Positions 35,230-46,609 of a stretch of DNA of 64,000 nucleotides are shown here, in pieces. Position 1 is the stretch's first letter, and each line of letters opens with the position of its first letter. A model generated the notes under the pieces. That model was not told the DNA's origin, ran no database searches, and saw only the letters and a program-made list of their open reading frames with translations. The stretch lies in contig CM064519.1 of NCBI GenBank assembly GCA_032716605.1, positions 30,909,003 to 30,973,002 of the forward strand. The letters run 5' to 3'. Position numbers and translations under genes: made by a program. This DNA is from Paralithodes platypus. Lineage: Eukaryota; Arthropoda; Malacostraca; Decapoda; Lithodidae.

Positions 35230-35846
35230 CCTATCCGCGACGAGACTCCGATTCGCTAAACATCATGTGGGGCGAAGCTACTGCATAAATTTCTGACGAA
35301 AATCGTCATTATCCGATAAATATCGTTATTACTTATTCATATGCGCCTATTTTATGTTTAATATGAAGATAGTTACATGTTACAACAATAAAACAAGTGA
35401 GAATAGTATTTGGGGGTGACAAACACGAAATATTGCCAAGCGGTTCATTCATGGAGTTGACAGAGAGCGAAACTGCACCCTCCCTTCATGAGCTCTCGAG
35501 CAAGGTAGTGCGGGCTAGTCTCTCTCTCTCTCCTCCCTCCACACTCCTCCCTTTCGACCTTGAAACTGGGTAGGGAGTTTTGGCGCCATATATAAACCGA
35601 TAATAACAGAAATAAGAGAAAAATAGGTGATAATTGAGGGGGGCGGGGGGGGGGGAAGGGGGAATTTGGACACATGTGGAGTAGTGATAAGATGTATGGA
35701 GAGGAATTATCTCACTTATTTATACATTCCTTTGTTTTGAGTGACAGTGGGATGTTTGGAAAGGCTTTTTTTTAGGACATGGCTCATATGAGGACGCTCG
35801 CGCTCCTAGGGTTAAGACTCGTACGAGGACGCTCGCCGTTTATGGG
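35230..35846. mobile_element. piggyBac-type non-autonomous element candidate
   Basis: Bounded by TTAA at 35226-35229 and 35847-35850. The left end CCTATCCGCGACGAGACTCC resembles the complemented right end CCCATAAACGGCGAGCGTCC. The right end carries two copies of an ATGAGGACGCTCGC-like motif, each followed by GGGTTAA (at 35810 and 35845). The centre contains CT- and G-rich runs. No transposase frame. Confidence 0.5.
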
Positions 35847-35850
35847 TTAA

Positions 35851-36800
<950 letters not shown>

Positions 36801-36839
36801 AACGTAAATGTCAATATACCTGTAGGCTATATACTGTAT

Positions 36840-37071
36840 ATCACGTAAATACCAATAATCTATTTAAGATTGCCAAAGAGATTTCCAGAAGAGGAAACTA
36901 CGTCAACCTAATAGGTAGGCATCGTCGAAGCAAACCTAGAGACCACTAACATTTGTTTACCCACATTATTAGTAAGTGTATTAAGCTCCCTCGTGAAGTT
37001 ATAGATAGTGGCTTAATAGACGCATTTATATAATGGTTCGACTCATTCCATAGAGAAGCTGGTTTGGAGTA
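36840..37071 (+). mobile_element. CR1-like LINE, 3'-end fragment
   Basis: Plus strand reads NTNNLFKIAKEISRRGN, then after a frame change HIISKCIKLPREVIDSG and WFDSFHREAGLE with a stop at about 37069-37071. It is homologous to the C-terminus at 27311-27560, with one internal stop. The (TC)n tract lies just upstream. Confidence 0.82.
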
Positions 37072-37424
37072 GATAATGATTACTGATAAGAGAACAAGGC
37101 AAACATCAACACTGTTTCCAGTTGAAGAGATCATAAGCCAAAAAAAAAAAAAAAAAAATAATAAAGTAAAGATATACATTTGCTTTCCATTTCTAACTAT
37201 TCTATAAATTCCTTCAGGTGATTTCCTAGCCCTGCAAGGTTATTCACGGTTGTTTTCATGTAGGCAAATTACCGAAGGAAATGGAGGTTGGGGAAAGAGC
37301 CTCCTAATGTGCTATCCTTTGCTTCCACTTTCCCTTGCTTTTAGGGTTGTTACCTCTACTAGGATTAAGTCCTGGCCACCTTGCAGGGTTCGGAAGATCT
37401 TTGTAGCCAGTGCACATATGTAAA

Positions 37425-37537
<113 letters not shown>

Positions 37538-37599
37538 CTAAGTAGCCTATATCTCAGAGACACACAAGAGCTACTAAATGTTTGCATACTCTCAGCCGG

Positions 37600-37680
37600 G
37601 GTCAAACCACCGACACGCCGTGGTAGATTTGGTTAAAGCATGGGCAATCATTCTGACTGACGATGGTTCGAGCCAAGCTG
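37600..37680 (+). mobile_element. tRNA-like SINE head
   Basis: CGTGGTAGATTTGGTTAAAGC (box A-like) and GACGATGGTTCGAGCC (box B-like) are spaced as in a tRNA gene, but the arms do not pair well. Confidence 0.45.
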
Positions 37681-37726
37681 AGAGAAAAATATAATTTATA
37701 TATATATACAATATACTGTATATCAA

Positions 37727-37845
37727 ATTAAAATGTAAAACTTGCAAACTAAACAAACCAAAATTGGGACAAGGACAATATAAAGTCAAATTAAATTATC
37801 AAAATCGCTATGTGGAAACAACGCTTACTAAAATGAAAATTATTA
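37727..37845 (+). repeat. 119-bp direct repeat, copy 1
   Basis: Identical by eye to 38893-39011, offset 1,166 bp. Starts ATTAAAATGTAAAACTTGC and ends AAAATGAAAATTATTA. The flanks differ completely on both sides, so the duplication is confined to this segment. Confidence 0.95.
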
Positions 37846-38817
37846 AATAAAAGAACACAATCCACCACATAGGGTGTACATCACTACATGAGCAAGTTAA
37901 TCTGTTTCCCAAGCAAACCAATCGCACATATAACAACGCACTATCGTCACGTTAAAGGAAGTAGTCAAGTTTGGGAAGTCCGGGACGTTCTGGCAAATTT
38001 TACTAAACTCTGCATGAATAAAGAAACTACATGTTAAATGTCAAAATATTATTTAAAATCAAATTTGCAACATGACAAGACATTAACAATAGTAAAAAAT
38101 ACAAATATTGATAAGATATCTATACTATATTTGGTACAATAAGGCTGACATAATATTATACATACCTTTTAATATTACAATACATGGAATAATTAGCCTA
38201 CATTTTACATAAGAATATATGAAGTCGCTTGCAAGACAGTCTACATATCTGATGTATAGAAATGCTGCTTCTATTTGCCTAATCAACGTGTTTATATATT
38301 TAATCATGTATGGAATGGAACTATATTTTAATCTTACATTTTTATATACATTTTCATTTAGTATAATATATTATGATGTTTGCCTGGAAGTGTAATTGTT
38401 GTTGTTGAGTATTGGCAGAAAAGACCTATGTTTGAAAAATTAAAAAATACAAATATAAAAGTTATGTTTAAATTAGGTCCTACGTCAGACATTTAGTAAT
38501 CAAAGATCTAATCAATTTTGTACTGAATCGTAACTTTCATAACGTTAACCTATTGCAGGTCTTCAGAATAATTTTTGAACCATCTCTATTTTGTTGGCAT
38601 CACTGCTTATTAAAAAAGTTACTCGAACTGTAATTTAAAGTTAGTCTATTGAATGTACACTAAATGAGGTCCTATATGCATTCTTTAATCATATATGATT
38701 AAATTAATGGCAGCCAAGGTACGTTATATTACCCGAGTTGCAATATACTCTGTGTTGTAATTCCATTGTTTTTTTTTTGTTTTTTTTTTGTTTTTCACGC
38801 TATCAACTTATTGACAG

Positions 38818-39054
38818 AAGGGACATAATCAAGACCTGCATTTGTTTGCATCATTCACCAGCATCTTTATATCTACAAAATCAATCAGCATTATTAAAAT
38901 GTAAAACTTGCAAACTAAACAAACCAAAATTGGGACAAGGACAATATAAAGTCAAATTAAATTATCAAAATCGCTATGTGGAAACAACGCTTACTAAAAT
39001 GAAAATTATTATATTTGATTTGGAACCATTGCATTTCACAATATTTTCAAATAG
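38818..39054 (+). CDS. Candidate internal exon (unrecognised protein)
   Basis: A long T-rich tract and TTGACAG (38811-38817) precede an open frame. It runs to AATAG followed by GTAACT, a good donor-like site at 39055; read on, the frame stops at TAA in that donor. The frame encodes LKCKTCKLNKPKLGQG... with a single CxxC, then NYQNRYVETTLTKMKIIIFD. The pattern of a cysteine pair followed by a strand ending in IIIF vaguely resembles the zinc-ribbon and final strands of RPA-like OB folds, but I would not assign a family. The central 119 bp is duplicated at 37727-37845. No neighbouring exon was identified. Confidence 0.25.
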
Positions 39055-39065
39055 GTAACTGTTAA

Positions 39066-39378
39066 CCCGTCCAATCCCAGCGACGGCTACTAGCTGTCAG
39101 TAGATAAGTCACTCCCCAGTCCCAGCGACGGCTAGTAGCCGTCAGTAATGTAATTTCCTTGTAACTGCCTGTATCAGGCTGTATATGGTACCACGACCAT
39201 TTGAGCACTGCTCTCGATATGGCAACACTTCTCAGCTTATATAAGACCCTCTGAAGGCTGGGGAAGCCAGTCTTCCTTCATCTCTTGAGGTGGAAGGTTG
39301 TTCTATCGTGCCATTTTGGCCACATTGCTTGGGACTGGGGGGGATTTTTTATTACTGTATACTACGGTACAGTAGGGG
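39066..39378. mobile_element. piggyBac-type non-autonomous element (TTAA-flanked)
   Basis: TTAA at 39062-39065 and 39379-39382. The left end is CCCGTCCAATCCCAGCGACG and the right end, complemented, is CCCCTACTGTACCGTAG with CCCCAGTCCCAAGC further in. Near the left end a 27-bp block is repeated twice: CCCAGCGACGGCTACTAGC (39077) and CCCAGCGACGGCTAGTAGCC (39118). In the second the core GACGGCTAGTAGCCGTC is a palindrome. Asymmetric internal repeats near a CCC terminus and TTAA duplication are piggyBac features. No transposase. Confidence 0.65.
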
Positions 39379-39411
39379 TTAATTAAACCCGCTTGCATAT
39401 ATGCATATACT

Positions 39412-39414
<3 letters not shown>

Positions 39415-39448
<34 letters not shown>
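39415..39448. repeat. (TA)n microsatellite
   Basis: About 34 bp of TA. Confidence 0.93.
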
Positions 39449-39449
<1 letters not shown>

Positions 39450-39867
39450 GAAAATGTGCAATATTGTACAAGTGATGACTCCTTTCTAAGCTTACCTACT
39501 ACACGTAATATTTTATAATTTACTTTTCACTATTAATAACTGACACCAAATGAAGGCTTCATTATTGAAAGCACACGCAAATAGTATAACGCACACATAC
39601 ACACACAGTCACACAACTATCCACACAAACACACACAAAACCCCCCACAAGTCGAAACGAAAGAAAAAAACAGACCCAGCCCCAAACAAAAAAACAGAAA
39701 TTCCCACAAACAGAGCCACCCCAAAAAAAGCGAATCCCTTGCAGCCATTAAGTGAAAACGGGAAGCGGCGGTACACGGGTAAACGGATTAATGCTTCATC
39801 ACGGAATGAGTAGTACATCATCCGACCGTCCGCACCCATTACCTAAATTGGGTACTGAAACTTGCGT

Positions 39868-40190
39868 GCGTGTGTGTGTGTGGTTGTATTTGTGTGTGTG
39901 TGTGTTGGGTGTTGTGTGTGGGTGTGTGTGTGTGTGGTTGTATTTGTGTGTGTTGGGTGTTGTGTGTTGTGTGTGGGTGTGGGTTTGTGTGTGTGTGGTT
40001 GTATTTGTGTGTGTTGTGTGTTGTGTGTGGGTGTGGGTTTGTGTGTGTGTGGTTGTATTTGTGTGTGTTGGGTGTTGTGTGTGGGTGTGGGTTTGTGTGT
40101 GTGTGGTTGTATTTGTGTGTGTGTGTATGGTTGCATGTGTGTGTTTATTTGTGTGTATGTATGAGCATGTGTGCATGTGCTTTTGAAGGG
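39868..40190. repeat. GT-rich minisatellite, unit about 54-61 bp
   Basis: TGGTTGTATTTGTGTGTGT occurs five times (39880, 39936, 39996, 40050 and 40104, approximately), each followed by variants of TGGGTGTTGTGTGTGGGTG and TGGGTTTGTGTGTGTG. The array continues into simple GT. Long Val/Cys or Thr/His frames on both strands are artefacts of this repeat. Confidence 0.88.
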
Positions 40191-40214
40191 GTGGTTGGGT
40201 GTCTATATGGGTGA

Positions 40215-40967
40215 ATGTTGGAGTTTATGGATTTGGTGTGTGTGTGTGTTTGTGTTTGTAAGGAACTTCCCTAAGTAGGTTTAGTTGTGTGTTATTTGTT
40301 ATTTTAAAACTCGAAAAGTTGTAATAATACATAAAACACTATTGTGGAGGATAACTTCATAGATAACAATTCGCTTATACTGTATATTGTGTTTCTTAGG
40401 GTCCAACATTTGGTTCACAAATTTGTAATGAACTGACGCTCTTCTAATATATTTCACTACCCTCCCCCCATCCCCCTCCTCGAGTAGAGTTTACAGAATT
40501 GCATTCCCTTGGATTCGATTTCTTTTATAACGATTTTGCAATGCGCAACGACAGAAATATACCAAAGCTATATATAGCAAACTATCGCTAATACTAACTT
40601 CAACTTGTTCAAGATATTGTTTGGTTAGATCCGACGCATATGAAAGATATTAAATAAAGTTTAATTCAAGTTAATTCAAGTGTCAAGAGAGAGAGAGAGA
40701 CTTGACTGGACATAATATCCTATAATATTATTGTATACCGGTCAACAGCGGGAATTATGGGAAACAATTATACATTTCGATACAATAGATATTAATGCTA
40801 CACAAATCAGTTACAATTTGGCACAAAATAATGAACTTCTAGGCCACGGACAACAACGGCCTATTATACACATAAGATCGATGCAGATAATACAGTTTCT
40901 TGACATTTAATTACAAGGTACTCTCGTTCCTGGGAAAATGTGGCAATAACTTGTACACACACACCCC

Positions 40968-41003
<36 letters not shown>

Positions 41004-41160
41004 TTAATGTTAAGAACGGAGTGTTACTTAATAGGGTACGACATAGGCCTGGTCCTGTCGACTTATAATTATATAGAGAGAAAGGTGTGTGTGTGTGTGT
41101 AGGAGGTAGGATAGGTTGGCGGGAGGGGAGTCTGAATGAGGACGGGGAGGTAGGGAAGGT
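40215..41160. other. AT-rich non-coding stretch
   Basis: Only (GT)n at 40966-41000 and 41085-41100 is visible. No gene. Confidence 0.4.
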
Positions 41161-41795
41161 GTTATCACACAGGGTGATGTGATGCGACTAGTGCAGTAGC
41201 ATGTTTGTGTAGTGCTGCTTGCTTGCATGCAATTCTCGCTTTCAGCTGCTGCCACTGGCTAACCCTTGTGGTGAAAAGGGGAGCCAAGTGCGTGAGTCTC
41301 CATCTGCCAGTACATAGCCTCTCCATCACCAAGACTCCTATTGTGCCTCCCAGGTGCCACACACAGTAACTGGGTGTCTTGCGACCCCAGGCTAAATCAA
41401 TAGGGGATCTCGGGACATGCGGTGGCCCCCAGAGGTATGATGTGCATCCCTGTCATCTACCAACAACCGCACACACCCACTGCCTTGTGGTTTAGTATAG
41501 CAAGACGAAGGCTAGGGGAGCACACCCTGAGAGAAAAGCAGACGTTGGGGTCACGTCCTGGCGGTTTCCGACAAACTGGAATCCCGGCAGTCCCCTGCAG
41601 TATTGAGCAGGAGCTGGTCGTCTTGGGTCATCCCCTTGCCATCAGCAACCCCTGTTCAGTACCAAGATAGTGAAGTTGGAACTGCGCACCTCCCTCGGCA
41701 CTCTAAACTCTTCTATGCGCAGGTTTTTTCTTCCTGCTTGCAGGAAGGGAACGTCATCATCGGACTACGATGGACTACCATAAGCTAAGCTAAGT
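41160..41795 (+). mobile_element. GC-rich repeat with GCTAA tail (LINE/SINE 3' end candidate)
   Basis: About 630 bp of clearly GC-richer sequence ends GGACTACGATGGACTACC and then ATAAGCTAAGCTAAG, followed by (TG)n. A short tandem 3' tail is typical of RTE-like LINEs and their SINEs. No RT motif is found in any frame, so it could be a 3' UTR or a SINE-like derivative. Confidence 0.4.
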
Positions 41796-42285
41796 GTGTG
41801 TGTGTGTGTGTTTCCTTCTTAATGGCATGATATGCATAATATCAATATTTGTGATGACATTTTCAAGGTCACCTAAATATTATAATATGTTATACTAGAT
41901 TTAATAAATTGACACTTTTTCCCTAACAAAATTGAGCTATGATTCTTGTTTAGTTTTGAAATAATGGTAATAGTTGTGTGTGAAAAAAAACGTAATATCT
42001 TTCTTTGTGAGTATATTTCCTTTTCGTTTCTTTCCCATTTGCGGCACTATATAATTAAAATCTATACATGTCCAAGCAATTATTAGATGTACCATATTGC
42101 AGTTAGATTAAGCTTTCAGTCACTTTAACTTTAAACAATATACATTAGATATTCATATACTCTAATTTTATAAGCTCTCTATTTTTAGATAGCGTACTCT
42201 TACTTTTTTAGTGAACTGGTGTTAATCCTGAAGATGGCTTAATGCTTAGTCAGATATCGAGAGAAATATAATTTATTTTAGGCGC

Positions 42286-42352
42286 CGTATATATATATAT
42301 ATATACCGGTATATACAGTATATATATATATATATATATATACATATATACA
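42286..42352. repeat. (TA)n with CGG/CAG interruptions
   Basis: TA blocks around TATACCGGTATA and ACAGTATA. Confidence 0.9.
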
Positions 42353-42367
42353 TATATTCAGTTTCCT

Positions 42368-42698
42368 TTAAGGGGACAGTGGTTATTTTTTAGGTATATT
42401 TACTAATATATTAATGTATGCTTTAGTTTCCTCGCTAGACCTTCATCAAGCGAAAAAAATAACACTCCCTAGACTCCCTTTTAGGAGAAATTCCCGGCCG
42501 AAGGCCGATATCTCTTAAAATTACAGGCTCTCTATCGCTCGTCAGGAAAAATTCGACAAGTCTTGATATTGATATATAAATGGGACGAAAGGTTTTAAAA
42601 TCGACAAGCTAATGGGGCGAACGTCTTAGAATCTGAAAACTAATGGGGCTAAACTTGAGGAAGAAGTGGGACCCGAAAATCGATCTATCTCCCCTTAC
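42368..42698 (+). mobile_element. MITE family 'CTCGCC', copy C
   Basis: Starts TTTAAGGGGACAGTGG and ends TCTCCCCTTA. The body holds CAGGCTCTCTATCGCTCGTC, CGACAAGTCTTGATATTG, AATGGGACGAAAGG and AATGGGGCGAACGTCTTAG, the family words in order. It directly adjoins copy D. Confidence 0.7.
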
Positions 42699-43064
42699 GG
42701 GGGAAGGGTATATTTTTTGGTCGATTTTGTAATATATTTATTATGTTTGTTTTTAGTTTCCTCCCTAGACCTCCTTCAAACTTTAAAAAAAAAAAAAAAA
42801 AAAATCCATTAGATCCCCTATGGAGATTAATCGAAAATGTCAAGGCTGAATACCAGTTCCTTCATAATTACAGGCTCGCTATCACTCGCCAGGAATAAAA
42901 TCTACACCTAAATGGCACGAAAAGTCTTAATATTGACAAAGAAATGGAGTGAAAGGTCTTAAAATAGACAAACTAATAGGGTAAACGTCATAAAATCAGT
43001 AAACTAATGGGGCTAAACATGAGGAAGATGAGGGCCCAGAAAAACGACCCATCTCCCCTTAAGC
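42694..43064 (+). mobile_element. MITE family 'CTCGCC', copy D
   Basis: Starts in CCCCTTACGGGGGAAGG and ends TCTCCCCTTAAG. It contains CAGGCTCGCTATCACTCGCC, CACCTAAATGGCACGAAAAG and AATGGGGCTAAACATGAGG. An A-run lies at 42784-42803. Head-to-tail with copy C, sharing the CCCCTTA junction. Confidence 0.7.
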
Positions 43065-44700
43065 AGCTAATCCTAATGAATTATGCCACTACTTTATTGT
43101 TTTTTTTTTCTTACAAATTTCGTACAGTATATATTAACATTAGTTTTTTTGTTTTTTTTTCCAAGTAAAAGTAAATGAATACCAGCCAAGGAAATAAACA
43201 GTCAAGAAATAAGACAATTAAATTAAATGTTGTAGTAGGATTCATTATCATGATTTGTAAACATATAACAACAAATACTGTTTTTTTCCTATTTTATTAA
43301 GAAATTCAGCATTTTATAAAGCATAAAGCATATATTTTCCCCAAGGCTATAATATACAATGGTCTAACAACTCATCTCGGCTATTACCGAATGACAGCTA
43401 CAACATAATAGAAAAGGTTTTCAGATTTGTGGCCAATAATTATAAATTATAAATGTGTATTTCATCGACGGTACCAATTTACCAGATTTGAGTTCCTGGA
43501 CCACGAGAAATGTGAGGGGAGGTGTTCGCTCTTCCCTACCTCTTCCACCCTATACACTTTCCCTTCTTCAGTCATAGGTAGAGGGGTTGGGACAAATTAT
43601 TGCACTAGCTACGTGAAATCTAAATCTTGATCAACAGAAAAACAAATGAACCTGTCCAATACCACAACACACTGGCTTTATTAGTTGGTTGTTGCGACCT
43701 GGCAGACAACGTTGCCCTGGGCCGTCTGGGTTGACATACTGGCAACACAGCAGGTATTTCTTACCAGCGAATATTGGTGAAGTTCTGGGCTCCTTATATT
43801 GCCATCCATGTGTATCTTGCGCGCCGGAAAACGCGATTATTGTGCGTTTTTTCTTAATTTAAACTGTCTTGATAGCATAATGGTTATTGCACTCAATTTC
43901 GGTGTGAGTATCCTAGGTTCGATTCCTTGGTGTACCACATGTATGTATTAGTTTCATAGATTTCATTAACTAGGTTTATTTGTAAGTTAATTGGTGGGTT
44001 GGTGATATTATGAATATATAGGATGACAACACCTCTATTGAAGTATGTGCCACTGATAATTTGTATTGTCGACAGTGAATAATACATGACAATAATATTA
44101 AACAACCTATTATATATACATTTATAATGGCCAGTTCTACTTACCTCATATATGCAATATACATTTAAGTGTAGTGTTGTGTCCTCATACCATCGACAAT
44201 ATTTGATGAGATGAGATTTTAGCTGTTTTTAACATCATCATTTCCTTCCATCTCCTGTGGAAGGATAGACAGATAGATATTTTTCTACGATTTATAATGC
44301 TTTAGTCTCGTGTGTATGTACTTTTATATATCTGTTTTTATCTTGAGTGGTGAGACAAAAAGACCCCGGCACGTGAAGTCAGTGTTTCTTAAGCCCATTT
44401 TTTCCGAGGCTGGATCATAAATTTTCTCCTCAGCAGTGGGTCGGGGGAGGAGGAGGACAAGTCACACGCGTCAAGAGAGGAGTAGGAGGAGGAAGAGGAG
44501 TACAAAGGAAATCAAGCAACAACAGATCTAGTGACCCTTCTAGGTTGCTTGTCCTCCAAAAACACTGAGGATCAAGTGTCCAAACAGTGGTTTAGAGTGG
44601 GTAAGGGAACATTGGAAAGGGAATTACTGCCCTGGAACTAATGTCCGTGGCAGGATTAGGAAGTTAGTAGAGGACAGATGGGTTAGTAACGGAGGGGGGG
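43065..44700. other. Mostly AT-rich non-coding stretch
   Basis: No gene recognised. A tRNA-like segment lies at 43868-43938 and a purine-rich GGAGGA patch at 44440-44510. Confidence 0.4.
43868..43938 (+). tRNA. tRNA-like relic or SINE head
   Basis: TAGCATAATGGTTATTGC (box A region) is followed after about 28 bp by CCTAGGTTCGATTCCTTGG (T-arm with box B). The T arm pairs at four of five positions, and the anticodon stem is also imperfect (CACTC with GTGTG). The anticodon would be ambiguous. Probably a decayed tRNA or SINE head; listed because its cloverleaf is the best in the window. Confidence 0.3.
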
Positions 44701-44715
44701 GGGGATAAAATAAAG

Positions 44716-45504
44716 TTATTCATTTACAAACATAGTCAGTCGCGGGTTTGATGCGAGATATTTGTCTAGGCGGAGTTTAAATGAATCAACGGTGATGCAG
44801 TCTATAACGTTTCGGGGAAGCCCATTCCACAAGTTGACAACTCGATTGAAGAAGAAATTCTTAGATTCGTGCGAGTTAAAAGATTTACCAATAATTTTGC
44901 AACCGTTTCCCCGCGTGTAATTAGATTGGTCGATAGTGAAGTACTTACTACAGTTCATATTGTCGATGCCTTTGATGATTTTGAACACTTGAATTAAGTC
45001 ACCTCTTAATCTGCGCTTGGTTAAAGGAAATATATTTAATTCTCTAAGACGCTCTTCGCTCTTCGTATGGTTTGTTCTTTAGGCTAGGTATCATTTTGGT
45101 AACTCTACGTTGAACTCGTTCTAGCTTGTTTATATCTTTTTGGTAATAAGGGCACCAGGATTGAACGCACTATTCCAGAAGAGGGCGGACTAAGGAATTG
45201 TAAAGGGTTAGGATAACTTCTTTGGATTATGCTCAAATTACCTGCCTATAAAGCCAATTATTTTGTTTGCCTTCTTAACAACTTCTGAACATTGTTGACT
45301 CGGTTTTAGGTTACTCGATATTGTTACTCCCAGATCGGTTTCTCTGTCTACATTCTTAAGCTGAGTGCCATTCATCGAATAGTTTGCTTTCTCATTTAGG
45401 TATCCGATATGTAGTACTTTACATTTATCCGCATTGAAACTCATTTGCCAAATTTGGGCCCAACATGACAATTTATCTAGATTGTGTTGCATATCGTCAA
45501 CTTG
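44716..45504 (-). pseudogene. Thumb and C-terminus of the same LINE
   Basis: MSFNADKCKVLHIGYLNEK and ETDLGVTISSNLKPSQQCSE (45240-45440) form the thumb. The C-terminal region has DINKLERVQRRVTKMIPSL (about 45090-45150), then after frameshifts FKIIKGIDNMNCSKYF and NLWNGLPRNVIDCITVDSF up to the final stop at 44716. Several stops and indels make it non-functional. Confidence 0.85.
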
Positions 45505-46107
45505 TTATTTTGAGAGTACGCTATTTGCAATTTTTGTATCGTCAGCAAATTTTGAGATTGTACAGGTGAAACCCTCATCTATGTCGTTGATGTAAATTAG
45601 AAAGAGAATTGGTCCTAGTACCGATCCCTGGGGTACCCCGCTACTTACATTGGTCCATTTAGATGCCTTACCGTTTATGACTACTCTTTGCTTTCTGTTG
45701 CTGAGCCAATTTTCTATCCATTTCAACACACCGTCTTGTATTCCATGCGCTTTTAGTTTTAGCAGTAAACGTTTGTGGGGAACTTTGTCAAAGGCCTTTT
45801 GAAAATCAAGGTATATAATATCTACAGCTTTACTCTCATCGTAGAGGTTGAGGATATCGTGGAAGAAGTCTAAGATGTTTGTTAAACAGGAACGTTTTTT
45901 ACGAAAGCCGTGTTGAGTATCTTTAAGTATGTTATTTTCCTCTAAGTGATTTACGAGTCTGTCTCGTATGACCGTTTCTAGCATTTTACATACAACTGAG
46001 GTTAAGCTAATTGGACGATAGTTACTGGGTAGGGATTTGCTGCCTTTTTTGAATATCGGTGTTACGTTGGCTAGCTTCCACTGATCAGGCATAGTTCCAG
46101 ACTGCAA
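45505..46107 (-). pseudogene. Reverse transcriptase core, CR1/L2-like (200 aa)
   Basis: Contains [34 protein letters not shown] box [16 protein letters not shown] box [20 protein letters not shown] and C box [11 protein letters not shown]. These are the fingers and palm of a non-LTR RT with catalytic aspartates present. The stop that ends it sits only a few codons after FADD, and the reading continues in the same frame (QVDDMQHNLDKL). The stop is therefore a nonsense mutation in the element, not the natural end. Endonuclease and N-terminal RT sequence are absent. Confidence 0.9.
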
Positions 46108-46145
46108 GGAGGAGGAGGAGGAAGAGGAGGAAGAGGAGGGCTAAG
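46096..46145. repeat. (GGA)n tract
   Basis: GGA and GAA triplets adjoining the 5' truncation point of the LINE. Confidence 0.85.
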
Positions 46146-46609
46146 GAATAAGGAGGAGATTCGGGAAGAAAATAAAGGAGTTACAAAGAATGATTGGTAT
46201 TAAAGTAACCTTGCGGCTGATTTCAAAAATATGTTATTGGTGGAAAAGTTAAAATGTATAGTGCCTTACTCTCATATTAAAGTGTGCAGAACACGATATA
46301 CTCGGTTTATAAACTGTTCTACTGAAAACAAAACTAGTTACAACTTCTGAAGGATGTTTATTCCCGGTAGAATATATCATACATGTGAAAAAAAGTATCT
46401 ATTATATACACTACTACTGCTAAATATTTGTATCTCCAAACTCGAACCATGGCTGCGTGTTATATTCCTATTGAGGGTAAACATATTGTTTGGTCACAAA
46501 GAGCCTCGTTTTGGTTCAGATGGCCTGTTGCTGATATCCTTGTTCTTATGTTCTTTTCTTGTATACACGTAGTCAAATCAATTTAGTTAAAAACAAAATA
46601 AGTAAATAA

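Larger units (their letters stand above)
44716..46107 (-). mobile_element. CR1/L2-like LINE, 5'-truncated, damaged
   Basis: A second CR1/L2-type insertion, distinct in sequence from the one at 19435. The RT core is open (45505-46107), then one in-frame TAA at about 45502, then further coding to 45238. After another stop and frame changes the C-terminal block ends at 44716. One frameshift coincides with a 7-bp tandem duplication (CTCTTCG) near 45050-45065. The 5' edge is abrupt at about 46107, against a (GGA)n tract. Confidence 0.9.

Noticed and set aside
39752..40214. Val/Cys- and Thr/His-rich frames on both strands
   Set aside because: Artefacts of the GT-rich minisatellite.
44380..44567. 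hAT-like transposon ending CAGTGTTTCTTAAG ... CCAAAAACACTG
   Set aside because: The short inverted ends look hAT-like, but the flanking 8-mers (CGTGAAGT and AGGATCAA) are not duplicated, and the interior is purine-rich with no support.
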